Origin: Prevotella melaninogenica
GTDB lineage: Bacteria; Bacteroidota; Bacteroidia; Bacteroidales; Bacteroidaceae
NCBI RefSeq assembly: GCF_003609775.1
Contig: NZ_AP018050.1
Span: forward strand, 558,001-622,000
Direction of reading: 5' to 3'
Length of the DNA stretch: 64,000 nucleotides
Shown here: one piece after another, positions 44,813-53,423 of the stretch
Layout: every line of letters starts with the position of its first letter
How positions within the stretch are numbered: position 1 is the first letter of the stretch
The notes under the pieces: model-generated
Database searches by the model: none
What the model was told of the DNA's origin: nothing
What the model saw: the letters and a program-made list of their open reading frames with translations, nothing else
Position numbers and translations under genes: made by a program

Positions 44813-46825
44813 TTATTTCTCAATCAGCGGTCGGAAGACTTGAGGAAACGTTCCGTGTTTCGCTTGTTGTTGAAGAAAAACCTTTATATCTGAGAAGTTC
44901 TTGTATTTTTCTTCTTGGGAAATCATATCTTTAAAAATATCATAGCTCCACGGTGCAGGGTAGCTCCAAAGGAGGCTGATGTAACGAGTTTGACCGTAAT
45001 GTGTCTTCTTTTTGGCTGCTGCTTGGCAGATGGTCTTTACATACCATTCAAAGTCTGGCTTATCCCACGCATTAAGAAGCCAATAAGATTCGTTGGTCAT
45101 TTCCCCATTCTTCTTCAAATCGCGCTTCAGAAACTTATTGATTCGCGCGATATCGTTCTTGTTCTTGTATCGAGCAAGGAACATCAAAACCTCGTCATTG
45201 CCTTTGTCAGCCTCTTTGATGATGGTTGGGTAATAGGATTTGAGTGGTTGGAGGTCTTGAAGGAAGGCTTCTTCATATCCATATTTTTTCATATAATCAA
45301 AGAAGACTAAGCTGTCAATGGCTGCTTGCTGTTGTTCAGGCAGGTCCTCGTCTACGTTACTATAGTAGACGCTGAGAATAGAACGGTGGAAGGGAACTTT
45401 GAATTCTTCTTCAGAGCTGGATATATAGTTTACTTTTGTTGTGTCGTTTATAGCCTGTTTAAGAATGTTGAATATTTGCCCATTGGGTTTCTCCAACAGG
45501 ATTTTGAATGCCCAAAGGCGTGTGATACGCGAAGGACTTGTTTGGGCAATCTCAGCCAATTGGTCGCTTGTAGCGTTGTAGCGCAATGAGTCAGCATAGT
45601 CAAATTGCATTAAACGATAACGATCAGAGGAGCCCACTTTCTCTTCCTCAGAAAAGAAAGTCTCTTTGTTTAAGGCGTCAAGAGCCATTCTAAGCGTTTT
45701 AAGCGACTCTTCCGTTTGTGGTCTTCCACTTCTGACTGTATGTCTTTCCTTTAGATATCTGTCGTACAGTGGTTGGAAGATAGGAGGGATAGGTCCTTCC
45801 TTAGCATACTTTATAAAGTGTTCCTTTATTTCGTGAATGTTACTATATCTGTCTTTACCAGAAAGGATATCTTCGAGAAGTTGATAGCTCCAAGGTGCAG
45901 GATATTGCCAAAGAAGGGGGAAATACTCTCTTACACTAAAGTAATCTGGTTTACCGATAACGGCTTGACAAACGCTTTTTGCGTATTCTTCAAAGTCTGG
46001 TTTTCCCCATTCTTCGAGGATTTCACGGGTATCGTATGTCAGTCGCTTGTTCTCCTCAAAGTCAGCTTGCAGCAACTTACGGATGTGCTGTAAGTCGTTA
46101 GGATTCTTATATTTGATGAGTAATGGCAGGACTTCTACCTGTCCTTTGTCGGCAGCTTCGACTACAGCTGCATAGTATTTCTGTTTAGGTTTGAAGTGTT
46201 TGAGTATTCCATAGGAATATCCATAACGTTTCATATAGTCGAAGAAAGCTAAACTGTCAATCGCCTCTTGCATTTCTGGTGTCTGACTATTCACTTGATC
46301 AAAATAGTAGAGGGAGAAAGATCTGAGGTTATAAGGGACCTTGCTATAGAAACAATAACTCATCTGCTCAGTCTCTGTGGTGTCGTTGATAGTTGCTTTC
46401 AGGACATCATAGACTTGCTTGTGAGGTTTCTCTAACAAGATTCTAAGTGCCCAAAGACGAGTGGCAGGATTAGGATTTGTCTTAGCTATCTCGGCTAACT
46501 GGTCGGGTGTGGCGTGACGGCGCAGCCAATCAGCGTAATTATATTGTCCAGAGCGATGATGTTCTGGACCGAGTACGTAGGTAGCAGCAAAGATATTATA
46601 CTTGTTTATGGAGTCAATAGCTATCTGAATGCTGTCTGGCATCTCGTGTACATCAGTCTTACCACTTCTGAAACTACTACCAAGAAGGGTGATAGAGAGG
46701 AGCGTTGCGACAAGGAAAACTGGTTGTTTAAAGTTGAACTTTTTAATTCTTTGAACTTTGAGCATTGAACTTTGAACTTTATGATTTGGGTTTATAGCTT
46801 TTACTTTTCTCATATAGGTAATCAT
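44813..46825 (-). CDS. Two-unit repeat lipoprotein-like exported protein, unknown function
   Basis: 670 residues from ATG 46825; starts at 46813 or 46765 are also possible because the first ~25 codons lie partly in a TTTGAACTTTGA repeat. A hydrophobic signal (FLVATLLSITLLGSSF) follows. Two ~300-residue units are fused: unit 1 has YADWLRRHATPDQLAEIAKT and TRLWALRILLEKPHKQVYDVL, unit 2 has YADSLRYNATSDQLAEIAQT and TRLWAFKILLEKPNGQIFNIL; both end with YPAPWSY. Each unit equals the 297-residue paralogue downstream. Helical repeat fold likely; role unknown. Confidence 0.75.
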   Translation of the reverse strand: MITYMRKVKAINPNHKVQSSMLKVQRIKKFNFKQPVFLVATLLSITLLGSSFRSGKTDVHEMPDSIQIAIDSINKYNIFAATYVLGPEHHRSGQYNYADWLRRHATPDQLAEIAKTNPNPATRLWALRILLEKPHKQVYDVLKATINDTTETEQMSYCFYSKVPYNLRSFSLYYFDQVNSQTPEMQEAIDSLAFFDYMKRYGYSYGILKHFKPKQKYYAAVVEAADKGQVEVLPLLIKYKNPNDLQHIRKLLQADFEENKRLTYDTREILEEWGKPDFEEYAKSVCQAVIGKPDYFSVREYFPLLWQYPAPWSYQLLEDILSGKDRYSNIHEIKEHFIKYAKEGPIPPIFQPLYDRYLKERHTVRSGRPQTEESLKTLRMALDALNKETFFSEEEKVGSSDRYRLMQFDYADSLRYNATSDQLAEIAQTSPSRITRLWAFKILLEKPNGQIFNILKQAINDTTKVNYISSSEEEFKVPFHRSILSVYYSNVDEDLPEQQQAAIDSLVFFDYMKKYGYEEAFLQDLQPLKSYYPTIIKEADKGNDEVLMFLARYKNKNDIARINKFLKRDLKKNGEMTNESYWLLNAWDKPDFEWYVKTICQAAAKKKTHYGQTRYISLLWSYPAPWSYDIFKDMISQEEKYKNFSDIKVFLQQQAKHGTFPQVFRPLIEK
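46742..46788. repeat. TTTGAACTTTGA repeat overlapping a gene start
   Basis: TTTGAACTTTGAGCATTGAA and a further TTTGAACTTTATGATT, matching 8751-8842. It codes for VQSSMLKVQR-like residues at the N-terminus of the 670-residue protein. Confidence 0.65.
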
Positions 46826-46835
46826 AATTATGACT

Positions 46836-47507
46836 TTAGTATTCTTGTTTTCCAGTCAGCGTATAGCCGAGCCGGGCATTAAGTTGGTGGGCAAGTTGTT
46901 CTATCTTTTTCCGTTCAGGTTCCATTGTGTCGTCATAAAGCTGTTCGATGACACGGAGAGGAGCGATGGTGTCGCTGGGCAATGGGTCTTCCTGTATTTC
47001 GGAAGGACAGTAGAAAGCGATGACATTCAGCGACTCATAGACCTTGATAGAGTCGGGATTGCTGTAGCTATAGAATGCAACTCTCCGTTCTGTCAGCCCG
47101 CTAACCTTGTAAACAGCCGTCATGTTGTTGTCGAAGAAGTCGTAACGGTATCGCCTTGCAAGGTAATCACCATCTTTACAGAAGCAGGTTGGAGGGAAAA
47201 AGATATCGCCCCCTATGACTTGAAGAAAGATGGCAAGTAGCCAAAGTCCTATGCCTATCACTCCGCTGTAAAGGCGTATCACTAACTTCCTTTCACTTTT
47301 CCGTGCTGCAATCATCAGCATAATGGGCGACAAGAGGGCAATCCATATCAGCCAGTAAGACAGTCCCCAGCGTAGGTGGATGTCTTCGGGCAGTAGGGCG
47401 TAAATCAGTCCACAGAGGATGATTGAGCCAAGGTGGAAGGCTGTAACCAGCGATAGTTCTTTACGTTGGACGAATACCTTTATTCTTTCCCATTGCAACT
47501 TTTGCAT
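46836..47507 (-). CDS. Membrane protein of unknown function, paralogue B
   Basis: 223 residues; three membrane helices at the same places as paralogue A and a near-identical soluble C-terminal half. Differences cluster in the first 45 residues and the last 25. First gene of operon B; the two-unit lipoprotein starts 10 bp after its stop. The conserved pairing (membrane protein then repeat lipoprotein) in both copies argues that the two products work together. Confidence 0.8.
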   Translation of the reverse strand: MQKLQWERIKVFVQRKELSLVTAFHLGSIILCGLIYALLPEDIHLRWGLSYWLIWIALLSPIMLMIAARKSERKLVIRLYSGVIGIGLWLLAIFLQVIGGDIFFPPTCFCKDGDYLARRYRYDFFDNNMTAVYKVSGLTERRVAFYSYSNPDSIKVYESLNVIAFYCPSEIQEDPLPSDTIAPLRVIEQLYDDTMEPERKKIEQLAHQLNARLGYTLTGKQEY

Positions 47508-47529
47508 ATTGTCAATGTTGGGTTTGCTG

Positions 47530-47560
47530 CAAATTTACGTTTTTTTGTGTTATAAAGCAA
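47530..47560 (-). promoter_or_regulatory. Promoter of membrane/lipoprotein operon B
   Basis: Minus-strand TTG (47558-47560), 20 bp, TAAATTTG (47530-47537); same layout as the promoter at 44378-44408. Confidence 0.75.
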
Positions 47561-47624
47561 GTTTTTGTTGTGTTTTTTTGCTTTCGTTAAAAGTGTAAAA
47601 AGCAAAGGAAGTGATATGAGAATA

Positions 47625-47830
47625 TCTTTACAATCTGACAAGTGTTTGAACGCCAAAACGCCAAAAAATGACGTTTTTAAGTCTTTACGCAACCATCAGA
47701 CAATCAAGGACTTGCATAATTGCATTTCAAAAGGGCGTTAATAAGACTTCAAAAGGGCGTTAACAAGACTTCAAAAGAGCATCTTTTGCAAGCCAATTAG
47801 GCATCTTTTCAAAGGCAAAAGAGCATCAAT
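47625..47830. repeat. AAAAGGGCGTTA-family intergenic repeat, copy 6 (reverse orientation)
   Basis: Two CAAAAGGGCGTTAAxAAGAC units, then CAAAAGAGCATCTTTTGCAAG and CCAATTAGGCATCTTTTC. 47840-48124 is otherwise without recognisable content; it is the upstream region of the next plus-strand genes. Confidence 0.8.
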
Positions 47831-48124
47831 TCGAATTTATCCTTTGAAATATTTATACAAAAACCATGTATGTGTCACTACAAAGAGACAAAAGCTAAGT
47901 TTATACAAACACAATGATGAATGTCCAAGGATTTAGTGGAAGAACCTTTTTTGTCCAAAATGAAGAACCAGAAAACAATTGGGCACGGTGTTTGTTAACG
48001 ATGTTTAAAATGAGAAAAATAAATAGGTGGATGCGAGATACCTGCTATTTTTTTCGTAATTTTACCCCCAAATTCATTTAAGGCATGAGTAACAATTCAC
48101 TTACATGCCGATTATAGGAAATAG

Positions 48125-48445
48125 ATGAAGCAAAAGACAACGATAAAACTTATCTATGCGTGGGCACTCCTTTTAGTGTTCACTTCTATGCTTTTGCTCA
48201 AAGATTTCCACTATCATAACACTTCTTATCCTTGTTCTGAAAAGGCTTCGGTAAGCCACGATGCTTCGGTGAAGCAGGTTTGTAGTACTTGTGACTTCAC
48301 AATGCACGAGTCTACTGCAGCCAAGGCAACCGTCTTTCAGCCTGTTGTAGCGATAAGTTGGGTTCCAAGATGTTCTTTTACAGAACAAACTGTCTATCAG
48401 GTTATTGTCTCTCTCAATAGCCATTCGCCTCCGACAGTGGGCTAA
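48125..48445 (+). CDS. Small membrane-anchored Cys/His protein upstream of a TonB receptor
   Basis: 106 residues: one N-terminal hydrophobic helix (~9-26), then a short soluble part with His/Cys residues (FHYHNTSYPC, VCSTCDFTMHES). The C-x-x-C and HxH pattern could bind a metal. It is placed 131 bp before a TonB-dependent receptor on the same strand. Similar small proteins often precede metal or haem receptors in Bacteroidota, but I cannot assign a family. Confidence 0.65.
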   Translation: MKQKTTIKLIYAWALLLVFTSMLLLKDFHYHNTSYPCSEKASVSHDASVKQVCSTCDFTMHESTAAKATVFQPVVAISWVPRCSFTEQTVYQVIVSLNSHSPPTVG

Positions 48446-48576
48446 TTATCACCTTATTTATATGGGATAGGTGTGCACTAAGGTGTGCATACATGTCCGT
48501 ATGACAAACTTTTCGTAGGTTCTTTGCCCATTTAAGGGGGCGAAAGAGCCGTCTATTGACATTTAATATTTAGTCT

Positions 48577-50694
48577 ATGATGCTTAAATCAGAATCAGGC
48601 AAGCATCAGTGGGCAGGTGTTTTATTCGCGTTGCTATGTTGGTCTATGCCATTAGTAGCACAGAATGAGAATACCACTAAGCCCGCTCATGATTCTATTT
48701 GCCTAAGTGAAGTAGTTGTTTCTACTCGTCGCCAGATGATGAGTGCAAATCAGATAGGCAGTCAAATCAATCAAACAGCCATTACAAACGCTATGGGACG
48801 CTCCTTAGGCTCACTGCTTGAGGGAGTTAGTGGTATGAGTTCTATCCAGACAGGAACGATTGTTTCAAAGCCTGTGATACATGGAATGTATGGTAATCGC
48901 ATACTCTTGGTGAGCAATGGTGCACGTTTGACGGGTCAGCAATGGGGTGCAGATCATGCGCCAGAGGTCGATAAAAACAGTTATAGTAACATCGAAGTGG
49001 TCAAGGGTGCTGATGCTGTAAAGTATGGCTCTGAGGCACTTGGCGGTATTGTTCTTATGCAACCTTCACCCTTACCTTATGATGTCAGTGGTCTTCATGG
49101 TATGGTATCGGGGCTTTATGGCACAAATGGTAGACGCTTCGGTGCCTCAGGCTATGTTGAAAGTAGCTTTAAGTGGCTGGGTAATTGGGCGTGGCGTTTG
49201 CATCTAAATACTGAGAATGGAGGCGACAGAAGTACGGCTCATTACTTGTTGAACAATACCGGAATGCGTGAAAACGACCTATCCCTCGCCTTAGGCTACA
49301 GCCGTGATCGCTGGAGAGTGGAGGCAGGGTATAGTCTTTTTACACAGAAATTGGGCGTTATGCAGAGTGCACAAATGGGCAATGAGCAGTTGCTTCAAGA
49401 GCGTATCAGGCTCGGCAGACCCGTTGATTTCACGCCTTTCAGTCGACAGATAGACTATCCTTTTCAGCAGATCAATCATCACATTGCCTATCTCAAGGCC
49501 TTTTATGATCACGAAAAGATAGGACATTTTGCCTTTCAATCAACCTTTCAGCAAGACAATCGACGTGAGAACCGCATCCGACGTCTGAACCATTCGGACA
49601 TTCCAACGGTCAGTTTACACTTGAAGTCGTTGCAGAATTCACTCGTTTGGAACAAGGGCTATCAGCATTGGAAGAGCGAGGCTGGAGCGCAGTTGATAAT
49701 AACCGACAATACAAACGAGCGTGGAACGGGCGTTGTTCCGATTATTCCTAATTACACAGAAGTGGCTTTCGGACTCTATGGGCTGCAGAAATACACTGCC
49801 GATCGGTGGGGAATGGAGGCTGGAGTGCGTTTAGATGGACAGCAAACGAAGGCTGACGGCTATGATTGGACAGGACGAAGATATGGCGGAAAGCGTGACT
49901 TTACGAACTTTACTTATAGTCTTGGCGGTCATTACCACATCACCAAACAACTGAAACTGACATCACATTTCGGTGTGGCTTGGCGTGCCCCACACGTCTA
50001 TGAATTGTATAGCAATGGTAACGAACTTAGTTCTGGTATCTTTGTGAAAGGCGATTCAACCCTTCTCTCAGAGCAGAGTTACAAGTGGATTACCTCGTTG
50101 AAGTATACTAATAAATACTTTGATGTTCAGCTCGATGGCTATCTTCAGTGGATTAACAACTACATCTACGACCAGCCAACGGGGCGGAATATCACAGTCG
50201 TGTCGGGGGCTTACCCTGTCTTTCAGTACAAGCAGACACGTGCTTTCTTCCAAGGAGTAGACTTAGATGCCCATGTCCGCCCACTGTCATCACTCGATTA
50301 TCATCTTGTTACGGCAATGATTTGGGCGCGCGAAATGCCTTCTCACGCCTATCTTCCTTATATTCCGAGCTTCCGTCTGACCCATTCGCTGACGTGGTCG
50401 CTACCTTTCTTCAAGGCATTCTCGCCAAAGATAGGACTCAGTCATCGCTTTGTGGCTAAGCAAACACGCTTCAACCCATCCACAGACCTCATCACAACGA
50501 GTCCTGAGGCCTATCATCTCATGGGCTTTGATGTTAGCTTCTCGGTGCCAATGCGTGAGGGACAGTCGCTTCGTGTAGGTCTGATGGGCGACAATATCCT
50601 TAATCGTGAGTACAAGGAATACACCAACCGCAGCCGCTACTATGCCCATGATATGGGTCGTGACGTGCGCTGTATGATTACATGGAACTTCTAA
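48577..50694 (+). CDS. TonB-dependent outer-membrane receptor (non-SusC type)
   Basis: 705 residues: signal peptide 1-29 (PLVAQ), TonB-box-like LSEVVVSTRR (~43-52), plug ~55-165 with GVSGMSSIQTGTIVSKPVIHGMYGNRILLVSNGA in pieces and SNIEVVKGADAVKYGSEALGG, then a 22-strand-type barrel ending in ITWNF. It lacks the SusC N-terminal extension. The plug wording GQQWGADHAPEVD resembles ZnuD-like zinc/haem receptors, so a metal or metallophore ligand is a reasonable guess. A His-motif lipoprotein gene follows at 17 bp. Confidence 0.9.
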   Translation: MMLKSESGKHQWAGVLFALLCWSMPLVAQNENTTKPAHDSICLSEVVVSTRRQMMSANQIGSQINQTAITNAMGRSLGSLLEGVSGMSSIQTGTIVSKPVIHGMYGNRILLVSNGARLTGQQWGADHAPEVDKNSYSNIEVVKGADAVKYGSEALGGIVLMQPSPLPYDVSGLHGMVSGLYGTNGRRFGASGYVESSFKWLGNWAWRLHLNTENGGDRSTAHYLLNNTGMRENDLSLALGYSRDRWRVEAGYSLFTQKLGVMQSAQMGNEQLLQERIRLGRPVDFTPFSRQIDYPFQQINHHIAYLKAFYDHEKIGHFAFQSTFQQDNRRENRIRRLNHSDIPTVSLHLKSLQNSLVWNKGYQHWKSEAGAQLIITDNTNERGTGVVPIIPNYTEVAFGLYGLQKYTADRWGMEAGVRLDGQQTKADGYDWTGRRYGGKRDFTNFTYSLGGHYHITKQLKLTSHFGVAWRAPHVYELYSNGNELSSGIFVKGDSTLLSEQSYKWITSLKYTNKYFDVQLDGYLQWINNYIYDQPTGRNITVVSGAYPVFQYKQTRAFFQGVDLDAHVRPLSSLDYHLVTAMIWAREMPSHAYLPYIPSFRLTHSLTWSLPFFKAFSPKIGLSHRFVAKQTRFNPSTDLITTSPEAYHLMGFDVSFSVPMREGQSLRVGLMGDNILNREYKEYTNRSRYYAHDMGRDVRCMITWNF

Positions 50695-50711
50695 TTAAAA
50701 AGATAAAAACG

Positions 50712-52352
50712 ATGAAAACAAAAAGATTAATAAATGGTCTTGTACTTGCTTTTAGTGCAGTAATGACCATGCTGTTCGTGGCTTGTAACCCTGAACAGCC
50801 TGAGAATGAGAAAGAAAACAAACTGCATGAAGACCCAGTTCGGGCTGTCTTCACCCTCCAAGAGGGAACGCTCAACAACGTTTCTGCCTTCGACAACACA
50901 CCGAAGATGGCTAACTTCAAGGCAGCTTCTGTCCCTGCTCAAGTGATAGAATGGCAGACAACGGCTGGTCAAGGTTGGCACGTGACAAGTCCAACAAAGT
51001 CGTTCAACGTAAAGAATAGCGTTGACAACCCTTCTGTTGTTTATCTTCTGAAGATGGACTATTATAATGCAAAGGGCGAAATGATGAACAGTCAGTTCTA
51101 CAATCTCGGTCAGGACAAGATTCATCAACACTTCTTCTCAATGTTCAAGCAGGTGATGTATGATGGACAGACGAGTTCTGTGCGTGTCACAAACAAAGCA
51201 GAACTGCCTTATGACTACCGTTATATCGACGAGTTAAACGGCACTTTCGTTGGCGACACAAATCCTATGGGCTTTGAAGGTCTTATCAAATTCGTGAAGC
51301 CGGGACGTGAGTTTACACTCTCTATCGACCTGCTCCACGCTGCAGGAAGTAAGTTTGGTGACGACGGAAAGGCCTCTCCTTTCTACAATCCAGCTGGAAA
51401 GTTGCTTAGCACTGGACTTTGGGATATCAACGTTAAACTGCCTATCGTGATTGATGGGCAGTCAACTGAGGAGAGTACTACTGACCCTTCACTTATCAAT
51501 CCTGCAAAGGTTGTGATTGAAATCTATAACGGTCACTTGCATGGACCAAAGGCTTTTCATCAGAACCCAACACCAAAAGAATTGAAGTATATCGGACGTA
51601 ACTACAAACTCACTTACACTTTGGAGAATGGAAAATGGGTGGCTGACCCACAGAATGGTAAGAGCGTGAATCTTATGGGTAGCAGTCAGAGGTTTTATGA
51701 GTCGGCTTTTGTCATCCACTATTACGACAAGGCGGGCAACGAAATCACCTCTCAAATTTTCAATAATGGCGAAGACAGCCACTATCAGCACTTCTTTATG
51801 GTAGATAATATTCGCCCTTCTTATGGCGGAAAGAAGGAGGCAACCGATGTTAACTCTCCTGATTTCTTTAATTATGTCTACTGTGATACAGACCCATGGA
51901 ATAAGACTAACAAGTTTGATGGTGCTAAATTCTTTGGTAAAAACAATCCTATCGGTCATAAAGGTTACTTCGAGTTCTTGCGTACGCATAAGCAGTTTAA
52001 CCTCGAAATTCGCCTGATGCGCGCTCGTAACTCTAAGTTGACAAATGGCGAAGCAAGTCCTTTCTACGCACCAACCGAACGCCAGTTGAAGGAGGAAGCA
52101 TGGTTGCCAACCATCGTTGTGCCGATGAATATCTATATGGATAGCGATGAGCGCGAACTCGACTCAAAGGTTTTCGACACTGAATTTGATAAGTTAAGCA
52201 ACGATGCAAAGGACTATTCAGAGAGCAACATGGTGTCAATTCGCTCGCTTATGGATGCTTTTGAAATAACCGACATCAAGACAGCCGTCCTCGATTTCTG
52301 GTGGAATTTCCACGGAGACAGCAAGCACAGCGATGCTGGTTTCTGGTTCTAA
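50712..52352 (+). CDS. Two-domain surface lipoprotein with HxHFF/YQHFF motifs, TonB receptor partner
   Basis: 546 residues from ATG 50712 (an upstream in-frame ATG at 50682 overlaps the receptor). Lipobox LFVAC (Cys 25). Two homologous halves: half 1 has FYNLGQDKIHQHFFSMF (~137) and NPMGFEGLIKF ... GKASPFYNP; half 2 has FNNGEDSHYQHFFMVDN (~356) and NPIGHKGYFEF ... GEASPFYAP. Paired with the upstream receptor, it probably presents ligand to it; the repeated His residues suggest metal or haem contact. Family not recognised. Confidence 0.75.
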   Translation: MKTKRLINGLVLAFSAVMTMLFVACNPEQPENEKENKLHEDPVRAVFTLQEGTLNNVSAFDNTPKMANFKAASVPAQVIEWQTTAGQGWHVTSPTKSFNVKNSVDNPSVVYLLKMDYYNAKGEMMNSQFYNLGQDKIHQHFFSMFKQVMYDGQTSSVRVTNKAELPYDYRYIDELNGTFVGDTNPMGFEGLIKFVKPGREFTLSIDLLHAAGSKFGDDGKASPFYNPAGKLLSTGLWDINVKLPIVIDGQSTEESTTDPSLINPAKVVIEIYNGHLHGPKAFHQNPTPKELKYIGRNYKLTYTLENGKWVADPQNGKSVNLMGSSQRFYESAFVIHYYDKAGNEITSQIFNNGEDSHYQHFFMVDNIRPSYGGKKEATDVNSPDFFNYVYCDTDPWNKTNKFDGAKFFGKNNPIGHKGYFEFLRTHKQFNLEIRLMRARNSKLTNGEASPFYAPTERQLKEEAWLPTIVVPMNIYMDSDERELDSKVFDTEFDKLSNDAKDYSESNMVSIRSLMDAFEITDIKTAVLDFWWNFHGDSKHSDAGFWF

Positions 52353-52409
52353 ACGAGAAAATCAATGGCTTATCCCTACCGCTCTTGATGCCGATAGGGG
52401 AGGAAATAA

Positions 52410-52756
52410 TATGATCGCTGTTTCTTTATCTTCTCACAGATAGCACAGATAAACAGAGTCCATAGGACACACAGAAACCTAAAGGTTATGGATAACACAG
52501 AACGTTAAAACGCAAATCCAGCACAAGCAAATCGTCAACTATAACTCTGTGAGTTCTCCGACCTTTAGGTCTCTGAGCGTTTGAGTGTACAAAAAGGAAA
52601 TCTGTTCTTTCTGTTCATCTGTGTCATCTGTGAGAGAATGCTGTGATAGAATGCCGTGATAGAGTCGCTGTTTCTTTATCTTCTCACAGATAGCACAGAT
52701 AAACAGAGCCCATAGGACGCACAGAAACCTAAAGGTTATTGATGACACAGAACCTT
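52410..52756. repeat. Tandem ~240 bp repeat, second cluster
   Basis: One full unit flanked by partial units of the family at 31609-32272 (CACAGAAACCTAAAGGTTAT, ACCTTTAGGTCTCTGAGCG, TCATCTGTGAGAGAATGC, TTCTCACAGATAGCACAG). Confidence 0.85.
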
Positions 52757-52829
52757 TGTTTTATGCTTTCTGTCTTCTTTATCTATGTGTGATTGTAAAA
52801 ATCTTTCACATCTTCAAAATTAAAACATC

Positions 52830-53040
52830 ATCTTTTGGCTTTGAAAAGACGCCCAATTGGCTTGCAAAAGATGCCCTTTAAGCCCCTTACTAACGCCCTT
52901 TTGAAGTCTTATTAACGCCCTTTTGAAAATCACTTCTGCAACTACTTGAACACAAGAGAGTTATAACGATGTTTAAAATGCTCGTTTTTAGTCTTTTACT
53001 CCATCTTTTGTCTTGCTCTTTTGTAATAATATTTCATAAC
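52830..53040. repeat. AAAAGGGCGTTA-family intergenic repeat, copy 7
   Basis: Forward orientation: GGCTTGCAAAAGATGCCC, CTTACTAACGCCCTTTTG, CTTATTAACGCCCTTTTG, AAAATCACTTCTGCAACTAC, AT-rich tail. Confidence 0.8.
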
Positions 53041-53089
53041 GTTGGGCGAATGAATTTTCTCATAGAGGGCAGAGATTTACGATGATATG

Positions 53090-53243
53090 ATATTGTTTCC
53101 TAACAGCTTTTATTTTCTTATCGGCATCTTGTCTGTCTTTGTAACTTGACGTAGCAGGTTACGTCTGCGCCTAAAAGACAAACAATCTGCTCGATGATAT
53201 AACAAAATATGTTTAGGTTCTAATAATCGATTTGGGTTAAAAT
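53090..53243. repeat. Left inverted repeat bracketing the TetR/receptor cassette
   Basis: About 155 bp alignable to the reverse complement of 57813-57968: shared blocks TATTGTTTCCTAACA, GGCATCTTGTCTGTCTTTGT, ACAATCTGCTC, AAxATATGTTTAG and CGATTTGGGTTAAA. Contains a partly decayed hairpin (GTAACTTGACGT / ACGTCTGCGC region). Confidence 0.85.
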
Positions 53244-53258
53244 ACCTATTAGTAAGTA

Positions 53259-53289
53259 TTGACAAGACGAAAATCTTCGCCTATCTTTG
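53259..53289 (+). promoter_or_regulatory. Promoter upstream of the TetR gene
   Basis: TTG 53259-53261, 20 bp, TATCTTTG 53282-53289. Transcription would begin near 53296, about 128 nt before the TetR start. Confidence 0.75.
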
Positions 53290-53347
53290 CAACAAAAGTA
53301 GACAGAATGGAGAAGATATTAAAATGCCATAGAGCATCAAGCAATTG

Positions 53348-53385
53348 AAAGCGTACTGCAGAATGAATGCAATACGCTTTTTTTT
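53348..53385 (+). terminator. Intrinsic terminator inside the TetR leader
   Basis: AAAGCGTA (53348-53355) pairs with TACGCTTT (53373-53380), inner TGCA/TGCA pairs, then eight T. It lies between the promoter and the TetR start, so it either makes a ~90 nt RNA or attenuates the operon. Confidence 0.8.
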
Positions 53386-53423
53386 ATGAACAAAATAAAA
53401 CATTGTCCGTTAATAAGATAATA

